The notes beneath the pieces are model-generated. The model was not told where the DNA came from, did no database searches, and saw nothing but the letters and a program-made list of their open reading frames with translations. A DNA stretch of 64,000 nt, taken from assembly GCF_000149955.1 (NCBI RefSeq), contig NC_030988.1:1064167-1128166 (forward strand). The letters run 5' to 3'. Of the stretch, positions 11,726-23,190 are shown in pieces; the first letter of the stretch is position 1, and each line of letters begins with the position of its first letter. The DNA comes from Fusarium oxysporum f. sp. lycopersici 4287 (Eukaryota; Ascomycota; Sordariomycetes; Hypocreales; Nectriaceae). The position numbers and the translations under genes are program-made.

Positions 11726-13412
11726 TCTCGCGAACGGGCGTGTCGTTCAAACGAGCTGGGGCTCAAGTTGGATGCTGACCAGGGTGGGTTGGAGTGTTCT
11801 ATCAAAACGATTAGTGGTAATGAATAACCTAGTTTTTCTTAATGCTTTGTATCTTGGCACTGGGGTGCATACTGTTGGAAAGGGCGCACGGAATTTCAAA
11901 CAGCATTCTTTGCACTTCTGCAAAAATGTGTGCAGTGAAGAAATTGATCGGCTTGGGCGGCGGCGATAAATTCAGAATGGTGCTCCACTGAACAGGGCGA
12001 TAGATAGGGATCAAGAACAATAATCAGTATCTACAAACACTATGTTAGCTTCAGTTCTTTGATCTGGGTGTAGATAATGCCATTCTCACCGACTGGGACT
12101 TTCAGAGCTCTTGGTGATGTCTTGGTCGGGTGGCCTTGTCTGATCATCGCCATGTTGGCTTCGTCCATTTCGAGGGGGTACTGGGAGACTCTGAGCAACT
12201 GAGTCGCAAGGCCTTAAGCCACGGTTTTTTTTCGTGCTTCTTGGGACAATAGTATTAGTCCAGACGAACTCCTATGACCTCTTTCAGATTCTTAAATCAT
12301 ACTAGTTCTTATGATTGAATCAGACCCTGGAAAGTCCAGGCGTCGCGGTTTTAGTGATAATCTCCGGGGCAGACGGTATTTTGAGCCGCAAATTGTTCCA
12401 GATACCGTATACCGTCGCGATCTGTCGGTTGATCTCTAGTCGGAGTTACCGTAGACGCTCCAATGTGCTAGTCGTTGGTGTGGCCTGTATCGAGTCAACG
12501 CCGCTATGCGGGCCTCCATGAACCTCCAAGTGAGTCGATCGGGGTTGGGTCATCAACTTCTTCACCTGTCGCCAGCTTGAGGGGGCCACAAGAAAAGTAC
12601 CACCATGACGGCCAAGTTTCCAATGGCCCTCATCTTGTATAAAGCGCCAGTTTCTATGATCATCCAAAGCCCAAGTCTTGTGAATTTTGCAGAATTCTAT
12701 GTTTTTTGTTTCACGTCTGTCGCACGTTGGATGACTTTGTGCATTTCAGTCTGTACTTCCTCCTTCCCATCCTCGATCGTGACTGAGTTTCCTTTGAGTC
12801 CTGAGAGAGTAAGCTTCTCTCGGTGGTAATGTTCTACCTCTTTGGCACGTCTTAATCAAGGTGTCTTATCCAGAAGATCCCGGTCCTCATGTCTTTCATC
12901 ACATAGGCAGCAAGATGACACATGGTCTTTGCCACCAGGACCTCCATCATGATGAACTCACCTACTCCGCCGACCTCTCGTTTGCCAGACGAATGAGCTT
13001 GGAGTGAGTGCGCTAGACGTGATGTAGACCAGACTTGTTGACAAACCTTTATAGCCAAACCTACTTGGAACTGACTCTTCTGGGGCGGGAACATCTTTAC
13101 AGATCACCATATGTCCTGGCATCCGCGATGGTGCCAGCCTGGCGCAATAACGCCCACGTTTTGACATTCCACTGATAATGGTTTCCCGTTGTTGCCAGAC
13201 CTCATCATACTTATATCTCTCCTATGTCGAATCATAGCCTTGGGCTAGCCTTGTCACAGTTCAAATGGGGGACTTCTACTTTACTCTATATCCCCCAGAG
13301 GAGTTTGTATTCAGCTGAATGTGGCCTCTAGAAGCCTAGGTCGACGCAAAGACGAGAGTTATGTGAGCAATCGATCTATTGTTCATCAATGCTGTCCTGC
13401 ACCGATACTCGA
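11726..13412. other. No supportable gene; scattered frame fragments
   Basis: Only short frames below about 80 codons occur. A minus-strand stretch near 12060-12190 (containing MDEANMAMIRQGHPTK) and another near 12850-13170 have coding-like composition but are cut by stops. They may be remains of host genes. Nothing could be named. Confidence 0.35.
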
Positions 13413-14789
13413 TCAAGTAGGGTTGATCGAGATATGTATTGCAAGGTAATACAAGTCATTGCGAGTCGACAGCCAGTCGCCTTCATTAAGAATTAATACC
13501 TCCTTGTTGCTCCATCTCTTTTCCTCTTTCCCATGCTTTAGAAAGGATATCGAAACCACAGAGCCCTCGTCAACCAAAGCACAGGGCAACATAATGTTGA
13601 CATAGCCTGGGCGAACTATAACACACCCGCTCTTTTGCAGATACATTGCCCTCCACCTTTTATACCGTTGATTAGGTAAGGTACCTTGTCGGATCTATGG
13701 GGCAGGTTAGCTTAGTTCAATCCCGCTTTGAGGCTGGAACCTACAAGATGCGCAAACAGCTGGTTCGCTAATTCGCCGAGACCAGAAGTCCATTGAAATT
13801 CGAATAGTGGTGCATCGGGCACTTGTTTTGGATTTTGGCCACGAATCTGTCCTCGTACATTGTCGGCCATTCCTATAAGAATGTCTGAAGTATTGTAAAA
13901 CCCGGGACGGAGTGCAACCGCCTCGGGGTGTACAAGAGATTCTGATATCTCAACTACCGTCGCTCGACCTTTGAAAGTGGTGCCCAGCCCGGCACCCGAA
14001 AAGAAGACTGCGTCGTTGCTTGGTTCATCGTCCTTGCAAAGTTGTGGTTCAATTTCTTGTGCAAGAAACATAGCACAGAGCTGAGCTGCATCGTAGGCAT
14101 CAATGTGCCTTGGCTTGTCGAAGCAAAGCGAACTGCCAAGAAGTCAGGGGGTGGTTGACATAGGAGTTTCTAGAACCTACATTGCTAAGCTCTTTTCAAA
14201 GATGTTCTGAGTTTGGTTGTAGCAGATGGAGGTGAATTGACGAAAATTTTCACGAACTAGCCATTTGAATACAGGAGAAGCTTTAGGGTGACAAGCAACC
14301 GTCATGAACTGCAAGAATCTGGAATTCGCCCGATCCCTACCTCGGAACCAAGGCAGCAATCCGGAGCGTGGTAACACTGCCACATGAGCGAGTGTATACT
14401 TCCGGATCCACGAAGTGTCACAATAGGTACTGCAGCGACAGAGACTTGTGCGGATGTTTGAGACCTTGGCCTTTTTATTGCTGACGCTTATGGCATTCAA
14501 CATCAGCGCATGGACCGTAAGGCCAAGGCTCCAGCTAAAAGAAAGAGCTGTTGGGCTTCGATGTTGCAAATTGAACGTAATAAGAGGAAACTTGTTCAAG
14601 CTTATCTAGAAAAGCATTGCAGTCTAATAAAAAGGGGATTAAAAATGTATGTTGGATCCGGGGTTTGACATTCTGCCTAGACGTCATACTTTGCCAGCCA
14701 CTAATATTTTTAAGATTAGCATGGCATGGATCTCGCCCCGTATCCAGGTTTCCACCAGCTACCTGGTCTCTCAGGAGTCGGAAAGGCAC
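13413..14789 (-). pseudogene. Unrecognised multi-exon gene, probably decayed
   Basis: Minus-strand segments at 14789-14535, 14599-14177, 14155-13712 and 13646-13413 show protein-like composition in consecutive but different frames. The 13712-14155 segment reads AQLCAMFLAQEI then FFSGAGLGTTFKGRATV. The last reads CALVDEGSVVSISFLKHG. The spacing is compatible with exons of one gene, but no clean splice solution was found for all joints and stops interrupt the first segment. No family was recognised. Confidence 0.3.
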
Positions 14790-14959
14790 ACAGTCTGCCT
14801 CAGTCTAGCCTCACCATATCTAAATTCACCAATGGACAAGCTCTGCGTCCCCATATCGCAACCAAAAGGTCCCATGACACGACAGGTGACATTGCATGGT
14901 CAACAGTGGCCACCATTGATTTCCAACTCTCGCCTCCGTACTTATCGAACTCAAGGCCA

Positions 14960-16161
14960 TTAACAACCACTCAACGGCCGAGGCCCTCCCATTCCCCTCC
15001 ACCCCAGAATATCCAAACATCACCTTGGGGAGAGCCAGCGAGCGCATCATCAACACACATTGAGCTTCCGCCAATAGGTTCCTGGGAGAATAGCCACCCC
15101 GAGTCTTTGCATCACGCCCGATTTAGAGAATTCACTGCTCGCTTCCGAAATCGAAGACAATTTCCTAGCCGCCCTCGCTGATGGTGATTTTCGTTAGCTT
15201 CGTCGTACCCGCCGTTCACGAACCCCGATTCACGGCCAAGTCAGTCCCATAGCGTAAGCCTTCAATCAACCGTTCAGGCTTCCACGCCGCACCGTGCATT
15301 CCGCAACACCACCGCATCCACCAACGCCACTACAGGTACAACGGCCACTGCTGCTCCACGAGAATTATCGTCCACCAACTGCATCCTCCACCCTTTCGGC
15401 CCTGAGCGAACAACAACCCAGCTCTCCTCGGCTAGCAACTCCACTGGCAAATCTCAAGCATCGCTGCTTGTTTTCGACTCCCTCGAGGAGAACGACTTCT
15501 TCTTTGGCAGTCCCGCAAGCTCCTTTTCTGAAGCTATGCCGCCCGCGATTCGGCGGAGTACCACAGCTGCGGATGCTCGAGCTGGTTCAGCGCACGCGAG
15601 TAAGCAAGGGGACGAACATCGACGACTGCTGCACCCGCGGCCCCCCCAAGACCGACGTCGACACAGAGAAAGTCACCCGCAACCGGAAAAGACATGGATG
15701 TTGAAGAGCTATTCGGCACAAGCCATACTTGTTCCCCCATCGACGTTGAACCCAAAGCCGAATTCGACACCATCGATCTAACCGAGAACAACGAAGTGTT
15801 CGAGGAAGTCCGAAAGCCAGAAAAGGATAATCGCGTCAAGCTTGCTGCCTTTCAATGTGTCATCTGTATGGACGACTGCTCTAACCTCACAGTCACACAT
15901 TGTGGTAAGTGATGTCGCTTCTGGTTTTGAAGGTTTATGTAAGATTCTAACATAGCCCCAGGTCATCTATATTGCGCCTCTTGCTTGCACCAGTCTCTTC
16001 ATGTCGACGTCACCAAAGTAAAATGTCCCATGTGCCGTCAAAAACTTGACATGAAGCCTCGAAAGAGTTATGACAGCACGACCAAGGGATACTGGCTCCT
16101 TGAACTGAAGCTCATGACTGCCACACGGAAAGGAAAGCGCAAGGCCTATACACTGTCCTGA
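14960..16161 (+). pseudogene. RING-finger E3 ligase relic (SLX8-like)
   Basis: The 3' part is open. ATG at 15694, exon to 15904, intron GTAAGT...CCCAG 15905-15961, exon to 16161, giving 136 aa with a C3HC4 RING: CVICMDDC, THCGHLYCASC and CPMCRQK. An acidic patch before it contains DTIDLTE, which fits a SUMO-interacting motif. This combination resembles the SLX8-type SUMO-targeted ubiquitin ligases, and I recall similar longer fungal proteins. Upstream frames (around 15120-15190 and 15440-15660) look like the N-terminal half but are in different frames with stops. The gene is therefore probably a broken copy. Whether the 136-aa remainder is expressed cannot be seen. Confidence 0.65.
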
Positions 16162-16319
16162 TGTTATCGACAACCGTCTACAACGGCCAACGTCGTGACT
16201 CTGTGAACTCACAACGCAATTGGATACTTGGTTCAGAGTTTGATGGCTAACTATAATGCACGAATGTCGTTGCCACGTGGTATTCCGTTTAATCAGCATC
16301 CATGGATACTTGGGACTCG

Positions 16320-16940
16320 TCACAGGTACGGGATTGTGCTAACCGCCACATGCCCTCGTGGCTTATATAGTGTTTTTTTCTTTAACGTTACCACGGGCGG
16401 ATCACTTTGTGGCGCCAGATGAAGATACCCAGCACTTACATGTATAAGGGGAACATAGAACTGCATAGATTTAATACGCGACCACGCTTTTTGCGCGGCT
16501 GAAGAAATGGCGCACTCGGAGTAACTATGTAAGCGAGGGATATGTATCGTGCTGTACCCATGGAAAGGACACAGAGACTCATCCATGGGGTTAACCATTT
16601 GGTTCTTAGGCAACAGCATATGGCGCATAGCATTTAGACCTCTGATATAGCTTGATTTACTTTGTGTTGACCTGAGGTGTCGAATATTCGAAGGAGTCAT
16701 TATGAACCGACGTGTAAGATGTGAGAGTATGTGAAACTCATCGGTTGAGGACATACCAATTCCAACTGCTTGTGATATAAAAGTGTAGAAGAGCCTATGT
16801 TTCTCTTCCCACCATGCGTTTGGACTCACAACAGGTAAAATCAACATGGGGGGTTGCTTCTCATGTCTTGTCTTGGTACCAACGTGATTGACTTTTTTAC
16901 TTATACGGACTGAACCACAATCAACGCAAATTATATCCAA
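16320..16940 (-). other. Unassigned 206-codon frame
   Basis: An uninterrupted minus-strand frame starts with MDIICVDCGSVRISKK. Cys, His and Met are frequent, and no domain, signal peptide or membrane segment is recognised. It lies between two gene relics. It may be chance or a small lineage-specific gene. Confidence 0.2.
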
Positions 16941-17110
16941 GGCATCTGTCCTTCTCTTACAATGGCTTAGTGGAAGAAACTATGGCTCTGCTGCTTCAGC
17001 CCGGGAAGGACTTCATTCTCGAACTGTGAGTTTGGTAGTTGCTTGGTCGTGTATTTGGAGGATTGAGTAAAGGTTATTTCAAGGAACGGTGTCGTTGCGA
17101 TGATAAAAAT

Positions 17111-17499
17111 TAGCCCTTCAGCCTACTCTTCAACCTTTTGATCCAGGGCCTCATCTGCGTTGCCGCTTCCGACACCCGCGTTTCGTTTAAGCGTATGCGC
17201 GACGAGCATCCGATACTCTTTGCGTAATTTGCGGCCCTTCACGACATCTTTTCTGCCGCGAGGGACAAGGATGGCACCGATAATGCGCACGACTTGAGCA
17301 AGAAGGCCATAGTATTACTCAAGAGCACGAGAGTTGGTGTTGTTTATTTGAAGGTCGGGGTCTGCTTCGAAGAGCCCAGAATCCTCAAGTGACCGGAAAA
17401 GGTTGTAATAGATGATTCACTTGGCTCCAGATCGGGTGTGCGCAAGCTCAAGGAGTAGAGCAAGGCGAGAGTTCTGGTATTCCTGCTGCTCAGGGGTGT
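17111..17499 (-). pseudogene. NUP192: NUP192/NUP205-type nucleoporin C-terminal relic
   Basis: One minus-strand frame gives about 129 codons in register with the C-terminal helices of the Nup186/Nup192/Nup205 scaffold nucleoporins. Blocks include YQNSRLALLLELAHTRSGAK, LFRSLEDSGLFEADPDLQIN and YRMLVAHTLKRNAG. In-frame stops lie at 17419-17417 (TGA), 17317-17315 (TAA) and 17125-17123 (TAG), with no frameshift between them. The TAA follows LE where a Gln codon is expected, which fits C-to-T change. Only this tail of a protein that is normally ~1700 aa is present. The family match is from memory of conserved blocks, not a search. Confidence 0.65.
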
Positions 17500-18139
17500 C
17501 TGAGACAAGGAGTCAGCAGTAGTTTCGGCAAGGAAACTTGAGAGCAAGCACCAGCTTCATCCCTTATCTTGTGCTTGGAGACCTTAGTGCTAACGAGAGC
17601 CAGTTTGAGCCCTTTGAGCTTCATATGGGTTACATGACCTCCAATGGTGTTCGTTATGCTACGTAAGTGCCAGCAAACCGCCGGAGGCTAATGCTCTTCA
17701 TGCCGAGCTACGCAGCTGCCGAGCTTGAGGAACTCATCATCTGCCATCAAGAAGCATTTGAAGATATCGCCCTGGTCCGTATTACCTTGTCGGACGATGC
17801 GGACTGGCGAATATGCTCCCAGAAGATAGTCAAGGGACAAAAGCTCACCAGAATTCTCCATGTAGTTTATCAACGTCTCAAACAAATCAGAACTGCAAGG
17901 TAAACCGGTGGCTCTTTAGATGAAGTCCTATAAGTGAGCAGTATATATTGCGAAATATTCTGAATAAATCTGTGACGAGGAAGAAGGGCAAGTGTCCGCC
18001 ATCTCCATCATCAACTGATGCTCCCGCGATGTTTATGACAGTTGACCAGAGGCGGTCTTTTTCAAATATCCCATTGAGCCACTTTAGGCTTGTGTTTTGC
18101 TTAAAGAGATCTTCACATCAGGGCTGCCAGAAAGAGAGC
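17500..18139. other. Coding-like debris, no assigned gene
   Basis: A plus-strand frame at 17667-17903 (78 codons, with AELEELIICHQEAFEDIALV) and an overlapping minus-strand frame at 17885-17688 (with GELLSLDYLLGAYSPVRIV) both look protein-like. Only one can be real. Just upstream, plus-strand words such as FIPYLVLGDLSANESQFEPF appear near 17540-17620. This is probably another gene relic that I cannot name. Confidence 0.3.
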
Positions 18140-18976
18140 TTAATTCCATAAACCTGCATCATCATCAACATCACGGCAATGGAGAGCCTCATGATGGTCG
18201 CTTCCATTTCTCTCGACGCCCAATAAACAAGGCACTTGTAGTTCTTCAATAATAAACTGAACAATGGGACGTTTCTTTATGGGGTTCTTGGTCATAAAGC
18301 TACCAAGGTCCACTGTCACAAGCGTTTTCGCATGCCTGAGGAGAAAGTCTTTAAGTTCTTTTTCCTCGTATTCCTCCATAACAAAAGCGAGTCGCTTCAG
18401 CAGAGGCATAGTGACATTCTTCAGGTTGCCCCCGAATATGCATGTTTCAGACGTGAAATCATACAGTGCTGGACGTTGCGTGAGAGATGGGGAGCATCTC
18501 AGCCGAGGCGGTAGCAGACTAGGGATAATACAACGGACATCCCGAGTAAGCAATCTGGCAGAAATATTGAGTCCCCCGACTTGCAGCTTGCAAGCTGCTA
18601 TAGGAATAAGAATGAATGGTATAATGCTCTGAAGGGATTCGGAACTAGCTTTCCACTCTGCCCCGAGAGGTGACCTCCGTAGATTTAGCAATATGTCGAA
18701 GGATGAAAGAGCGAAGGGATGGATATTAAGTTCTTGGGCTGACGACGCAAGATTCATAATTATTGAGGAACTGACGGGACTCGCAAGATTTCGTTTCTCA
18801 ATCATGATATAACGGATTTCCGAATTATGACAACAACCAATCGGAGATAGTGATAGAATATTCAGGCGCTTGTAGGTCAGCCCAATACGGAGGACATCTT
18901 CTGGTGGGAGATATGTGAGTATCATGGATATTATCTCAGGTGGAAGAGAAATGAAGGAAGGTGCCATCTCCGCCAA
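18140..18976 (-). CDS. F-box domain protein
   Basis: This is a single-exon, 278-aa frame. Residues ~7-45 match an F-box (FISLPPEIISMILTYLPPED then VLRIGLTYKRLNIL), the part that binds SKP1 in SCF ubiquitin ligases. The rest has a leucine-rich, beta/alpha-looking composition without a recognised repeat and presumably selects substrates. F-box genes of this size are numerous and fast-evolving in filamentous ascomycetes. No stop or frameshift is present, although its neighbours are decayed. It ends close to 18139 with a run of Asp (DVDDDAGLWN). Expression and substrate are unknown. Confidence 0.65.
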   Translation of the reverse strand: MAEMAPSFISLPPEIISMILTYLPPEDVLRIGLTYKRLNILSLSPIGCCHNSEIRYIMIEKRNLASPVSSSIIMNLASSAQELNIHPFALSSFDILLNLRRSPLGAEWKASSESLQSIIPFILIPIAACKLQVGGLNISARLLTRDVRCIIPSLLPPRLRCSPSLTQRPALYDFTSETCIFGGNLKNVTMPLLKRLAFVMEEYEEKELKDFLLRHAKTLVTVDLGSFMTKNPIKKRPIVQFIIEELQVPCLLGVERNGSDHHEALHCRDVDDDAGLWN

Positions 18977-19323
18977 TTGTTTTGCCTAATGCTGGTAACT
19001 GGAATGCCTTGAGGAACGAAAGGCTCTTAGAGGACGGACGAAGAAGTGGGGCTCCAAAAAAAAACCAAAGCACAAATCTCACGTGCTTTTGAACGTGACG
19101 TCGTGTAAAGTTCGTGCCAAACCAAATCGCGTTTTTCTTAGCTGGCCAACATCGTTGACGTTAGCGAAGTGGGGAAACAGCGGGTCAATACTAATCCGCA
19201 AGGCATCGGCTGTGTTTGCCGGACCCCGTCAAACCTGGCGAACCAAAATCGCATTTCCCTTCCTATATTCAATTTCCCTGCTTTATCTCTGCCTTCTTCC
19301 TTCGAACTGAATTAGTTTCAAAT
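18977..19323. other. Intergenic; possible Helitron 3' terminal region
   Basis: It contains a diverged direct repeat: the word CCAAACCAAATCGCGTTTTT near 19124 and GCGAACCAAAATCGCATTTC near 19238. A GC-rich imperfect stem (TTTGCCGG with CCGTCAAA) lies near 19220. Such features can mark a Helitron end, but no clear CTRR terminus could be fixed. Confidence 0.3.
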
Positions 19324-21049
19324 CTATTCTAGCCAGTCCCGGGATTCCGCGCCCTTGAGTGTCTCCTCGCTCAGCTGCTCCAGCCTCAGTTCAGCCTGGG
19401 CCATCTCCGCCGGTACCGTGTTCCCTATCAAGTCATGCTCTCGCGCCCTAGACAGAAGCATGATGCCGTCCAGCGTTCTGCACCGCGACAGCTGTACGTA
19501 CAGGCTATAAGGGTCGCATTGGCTCGGGACCGCCTGGCCATCAATGTTGGTGGTCCTGGTCCCTCGCAGCTCCAGCGCCACCAGATCTAACGTTCTTCCC
19601 TGCACCTTGTAGTCCGTACATGCAAACGCTGGCGCACATGGCAGCCCTCTGCGCGAGACATCGACTTGCTGCCATGGCCGTTTCCTTTGGCACTCTATCT
19701 TAACACTCGTAGGCGTCAGGAGGACCGTACCGGGGGGCATACCAATGAAGCGGAAGTCTCTCGTCGTCTCTGACCCCAACAGTATCCCCGCCGGCGGGCC
19801 AAAATGGAGCACGGTATCGGCGTCGATCTGGTGGCCCGGGTGAGCCTTGTCGAGAATAACGTGCTGGGCCGTATAACTGGCGCCGTTCACCAGTTTCAGA
19901 CCTTGATGGGTGTTTTTGTTTACGACGACGGGCATGCCAGGTACGAACATGAAGATGGCGGGCACCGGGATGGTGCTGTCGTCGCCCTGACCCAACATCA
20001 TGATGGCTTCTTCCTCCGTCGGCTCATTGTCCTTCCATCTATGCTCGGAGACGAATATCCGAACCTGCCGCTGCCATTGCTTGCGAAAGGCAAGCGTTGC
20101 TTCGATGTTCAGGTTCCAGCGGTTTCTATTGAGCGGCGTCACCACTGTGATGCCTGACTCCCACGGGATCCGTCTGCCTTCTTGATAACAGTGGCTGTTT
20201 AGGTACTCTACGTCCGACTGGTCTTGTACCCCTTTCCGAATGCGTGTCAGGAGCCCACGTAGTCGCGGATCTTGCGCGGCACGGACTTGCTCATCTAGCA
20301 GCACCACTGTGGTGAACTTCCTCCACAGGGCGTGAGCCATGTCATGTTGCCGCCTCTGTTCTATGCCGAAGCCATTATCTCCTTCCCAGGTAGTAGAGGC
20401 GCTGGGGAGGAGGATCGATCGCTCCTGCACGGGACGGAACTGATGGAAGTCGCCGCAAAAGATGACTATCGGAATCCCACCGAAGTCTCGAGCAGACTCT
20501 CTCAATCTGCAGAGCTGTTCGTTGACGGCGTGCAGCGTCCGAGCGCCCAGCATGCTGACTTCGTCTATGATCAAGACCTGTTTCTCCTGCCAGTCCATCT
20601 TGGTCTGCCCGTCGATGCGGAGAGCTGCCGAGCCAGACGATGCGAAGCCGTCTGGGTCACCGGCGCGGCCTACTCTCGCGACTGTGTCTTTAGAGAATCT
20701 GCAAGCGGAATGGATAGTGATTCCATTGATGTTCGCGGCCGCTGTGCCGGACGTCGCCGTCAATAGCAGGCGATGGGATTGTCCCGTACGAACGAACAAT
20801 TCCGCGATGGCAGCAATGACGCGAGACTTGCCGGTGCCTCCCTCACCTCCAATGAATTGGCAGAGTTGAGGGGTTTCGTTGTCGTCGTGCCACATCCGGT
20901 CAAGTTGGCGACATATCAACTGCAACGCTATGCTTTGTCTTTGGTTCAGTGTGAAGGACTCGGCCACTTGCCTTCCGGTCTCGCAAAAGGATGTGGATCG
21001 GGGCTGAACATAACGCCCGTCGATGGACCCGTATCCCGAGATGGGCCCC
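19324..21049 (-). pseudogene. Helitron PIF1-type helicase domain
   Basis: The last 547 codons (20967-19324) are open and form a superfamily-1B helicase. Walker A is GGEGGTGKS (residues 40-48 of this frame), Walker B is VLIIDEVSM, and YVQLSRCRTLDGIMLLSR near the end is the motif VI region. This domain unwinds DNA during rolling-circle transposition. The same frame extends upstream to about 21049 (PISGYGSIDGRYVQPRS). There it is out of register with the preceding Rep part, whose frame (MVQGLQNQLGG...) runs on to 20946. The helicase alone has no proper start, so the gene is a broken fusion rather than an independent gene. Confidence 0.85.
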
Positions 21050-21210
21050 TTTGATCGGCATGCGTGGTAAGATTGTCTTGCTGGCCGGGCCTGTCGGACC
21101 TGCTGTGCGCCGCGACTCCGTCGGCGGCTGCTGTGCCGCCCAACTGATTCTGCAGTCCCTGGACCATCTTCTCCCGTTCGCGGAAGAGACCGTTTTGCTG
21201 TGACTTGATG

Positions 21211-21262
21211 GATCTCAGCTGCTCCTGCCGGGGGATCTCAGCTGCTCCTGCCGGGGGATCTC
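21211..21262 (+). repeat. 23-bp tandem duplication inside Helitron Rep gene
   Basis: The 23-bp unit starting GATCTCAGCTGCTCCTGCC occurs twice in perfect tandem (21211-21233, 21234-21256) followed by six further bases. 23 is not a multiple of 3, so one extra unit shifts the frame. The minus-strand reading after one unit (SIKSQQNGLF...) continues coding-like sequence, whereas the duplicated form runs to a stop. Confidence 0.9.
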
Positions 21263-23190
21263 TGCCCGCGAGATTGAACCTCCTAGGATGTGCGCATCAT
21301 GATCAGGGATGACCATAGCGCGAAAGTCGTCGGTGAAGCCGAGGACAGTCGCTTGGAAGCGGTACATTTGCTCAACCATATAAGAGATCTCTGTTGAGCC
21401 GGCTGTGATCTCTTTTCTCGTCATCGCATTCCTTAGCACGTCTATCAGGCGGGTCGCCAAACCGACACCACCAGCCAGTAGAGAGTGTAGACGTTCAGAA
21501 ACGTCCAGGCGGTGCTGTTTGTAAATTCTGTCTCGTATCCCTGAAAATGTGCCAACACCTCGACCTGCGACAACGCCCGTTCCGTGAAGATTCTGTTGGC
21601 CATTCGCAGCAGAAATCGGCGCGCTTGGCTGTGACGGTTGTCGCCCTCGGTTCGACCTCGCCCGTTGCTCGACTGATCCCTATCACCCAGGAGCCGAATT
21701 AGGTCTTTGGCTGCCACCACACGCTTCCACACCGGATCCTCCACTTTGGTGGCGTAGTTGGTCACGTAGTAGACGAGCGCCAGACCCTTACATTTTGTCA
21801 CAATGAAGGATATATCGTGGTTGTGTCGCAGCCCCACTGCCATTACCTTGTTCCATCGGTTCACCAGGCTGTGGCTGCGTCGAAGCCGCAATAGCCCGTC
21901 TTCGTCAAAGTAAGTCTTCTCCACTGGTTTCCAAGGCGCCCCGAATCGGCAAGGATTCTGCTTCGTTCCGCGTCTCCCGATCGCGTACTTGACGCATGTA
22001 GGGCTATGCGTGTGAATTTGTGTAGCACCTGCGCAGAAGTTCGCTTCTTCTTCGAAAGTCGGGGGAAATTGGAATGCTCTCTCCAATAGCGACGACACGT
22101 CAGACGTCACCGATCTCCCTGTTCGCACTCTCGCGAAAGACTCCTCATCGAGATCCTGTCAGACATGTGAACGTTTATCCACCAACATGCCAGCTCCGGG
22201 TGTGGCATAAACGAACCTCCGTAAAGACACTGTCAACATACTCGGTCACTCGCTGCCGATATGCCGCTTGCTCCTCTCCTTGAACGTCGCTGAGAAGGGA
22301 ACTCAGATACATATTACCCTGCAGCCAGAGGAGGCCGTGGAGGTGGAGCGCGCCCCTTTCATTGGTCTCTACTGCCCCATAGTACTGGCTGACCCGCCCG
22401 AATACTGAATCCTTCCCAACCATCACGTAGTACTGGAAGAACATGGAGATCTCCCGATGGAAGAAGATTGCCGAGCTGAGGGGATCCGATATCGCGAGTC
22501 GAGCCCTCTTGTACGCCTGATCAAGACTTCTTAGATATTCCTCGGCTCTGTCTGTCTCACGGGTACGGTATGCAGCCAGCTTGAGCTTTATCGGGTTCGT
22601 GATATCGTTTGGGTTGAGCGTGAACCAGATGGCGGGGATGCCGTACCGAATTATGAGGGACTTGATCTTCCGCCGCGTCGTCAGCCTGCTCTCCCTTGAC
22701 ATCGGCTGACGGTAGCCGTAAAGTGACAGGTTCCTCAGCAGCCGGTTGACGTCTGGATCGGCAGTCTTACCGCAAGCCTCTAGCTCTCCCCTCGCCTTCT
22801 CAAGCCTTGACGCGGTCAAGTCTTGGATGGTACGTTCTACGTCCGGGAAATCACTCCTCCGCATGCTTGCCATGTTCACGCGGCGGTTTCTAGACCGCAC
22901 CCCTATATTGAAAACGAGAAAGGGAAAGACGGGATGCGTTGCAAAGCGGCCGCCGTGTCGCTGGATCACCATTTTCACCCAAGCCTCCAAGCTCATGTTC
23001 CGGGACGATACGAGGTGTTGCGCAGCGGCTTCCAGCTCGAAAATAGGATGCACTTGCCCTGTCGCATCCTTGGAGTGCTCTTCGGCCTGCCGGGGACCGC
23101 CTTTGCCCAGCGGGAACAAGCTGGGAAATGTTTTGGCTACAAACCAGGTGTCAAAGGAATCTGCAAAGACTTCACCACGGGAAAGATGTA
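21215..23190 (-). pseudogene. Helitron Rep (HUH endonuclease) domain
   Basis: 23190-22217 gives Helitron_like_N (TFPSLFPLGKGGPR) and the HUH motif GALHLHGLLWL. A probable intron, GTTCGT...TGACAG (22216-22156), restores frame into the segment carrying YYVTNYATK, the catalytic tyrosine pair region that nicks and joins DNA. The frame then changes near 21465 and again at a 23-bp tandem duplication (21211-21262), ending at a stop at 21215. The intron is supported by exact phase agreement. The other breaks look like mutations. Confidence 0.8.

Noticed and set aside
20332..20869. Plus-strand frames of 135-144 codons opposite the helicase
   Set aside because: They are antisense to a clear PIF1-type helicase with all motifs and have no domain of their own.
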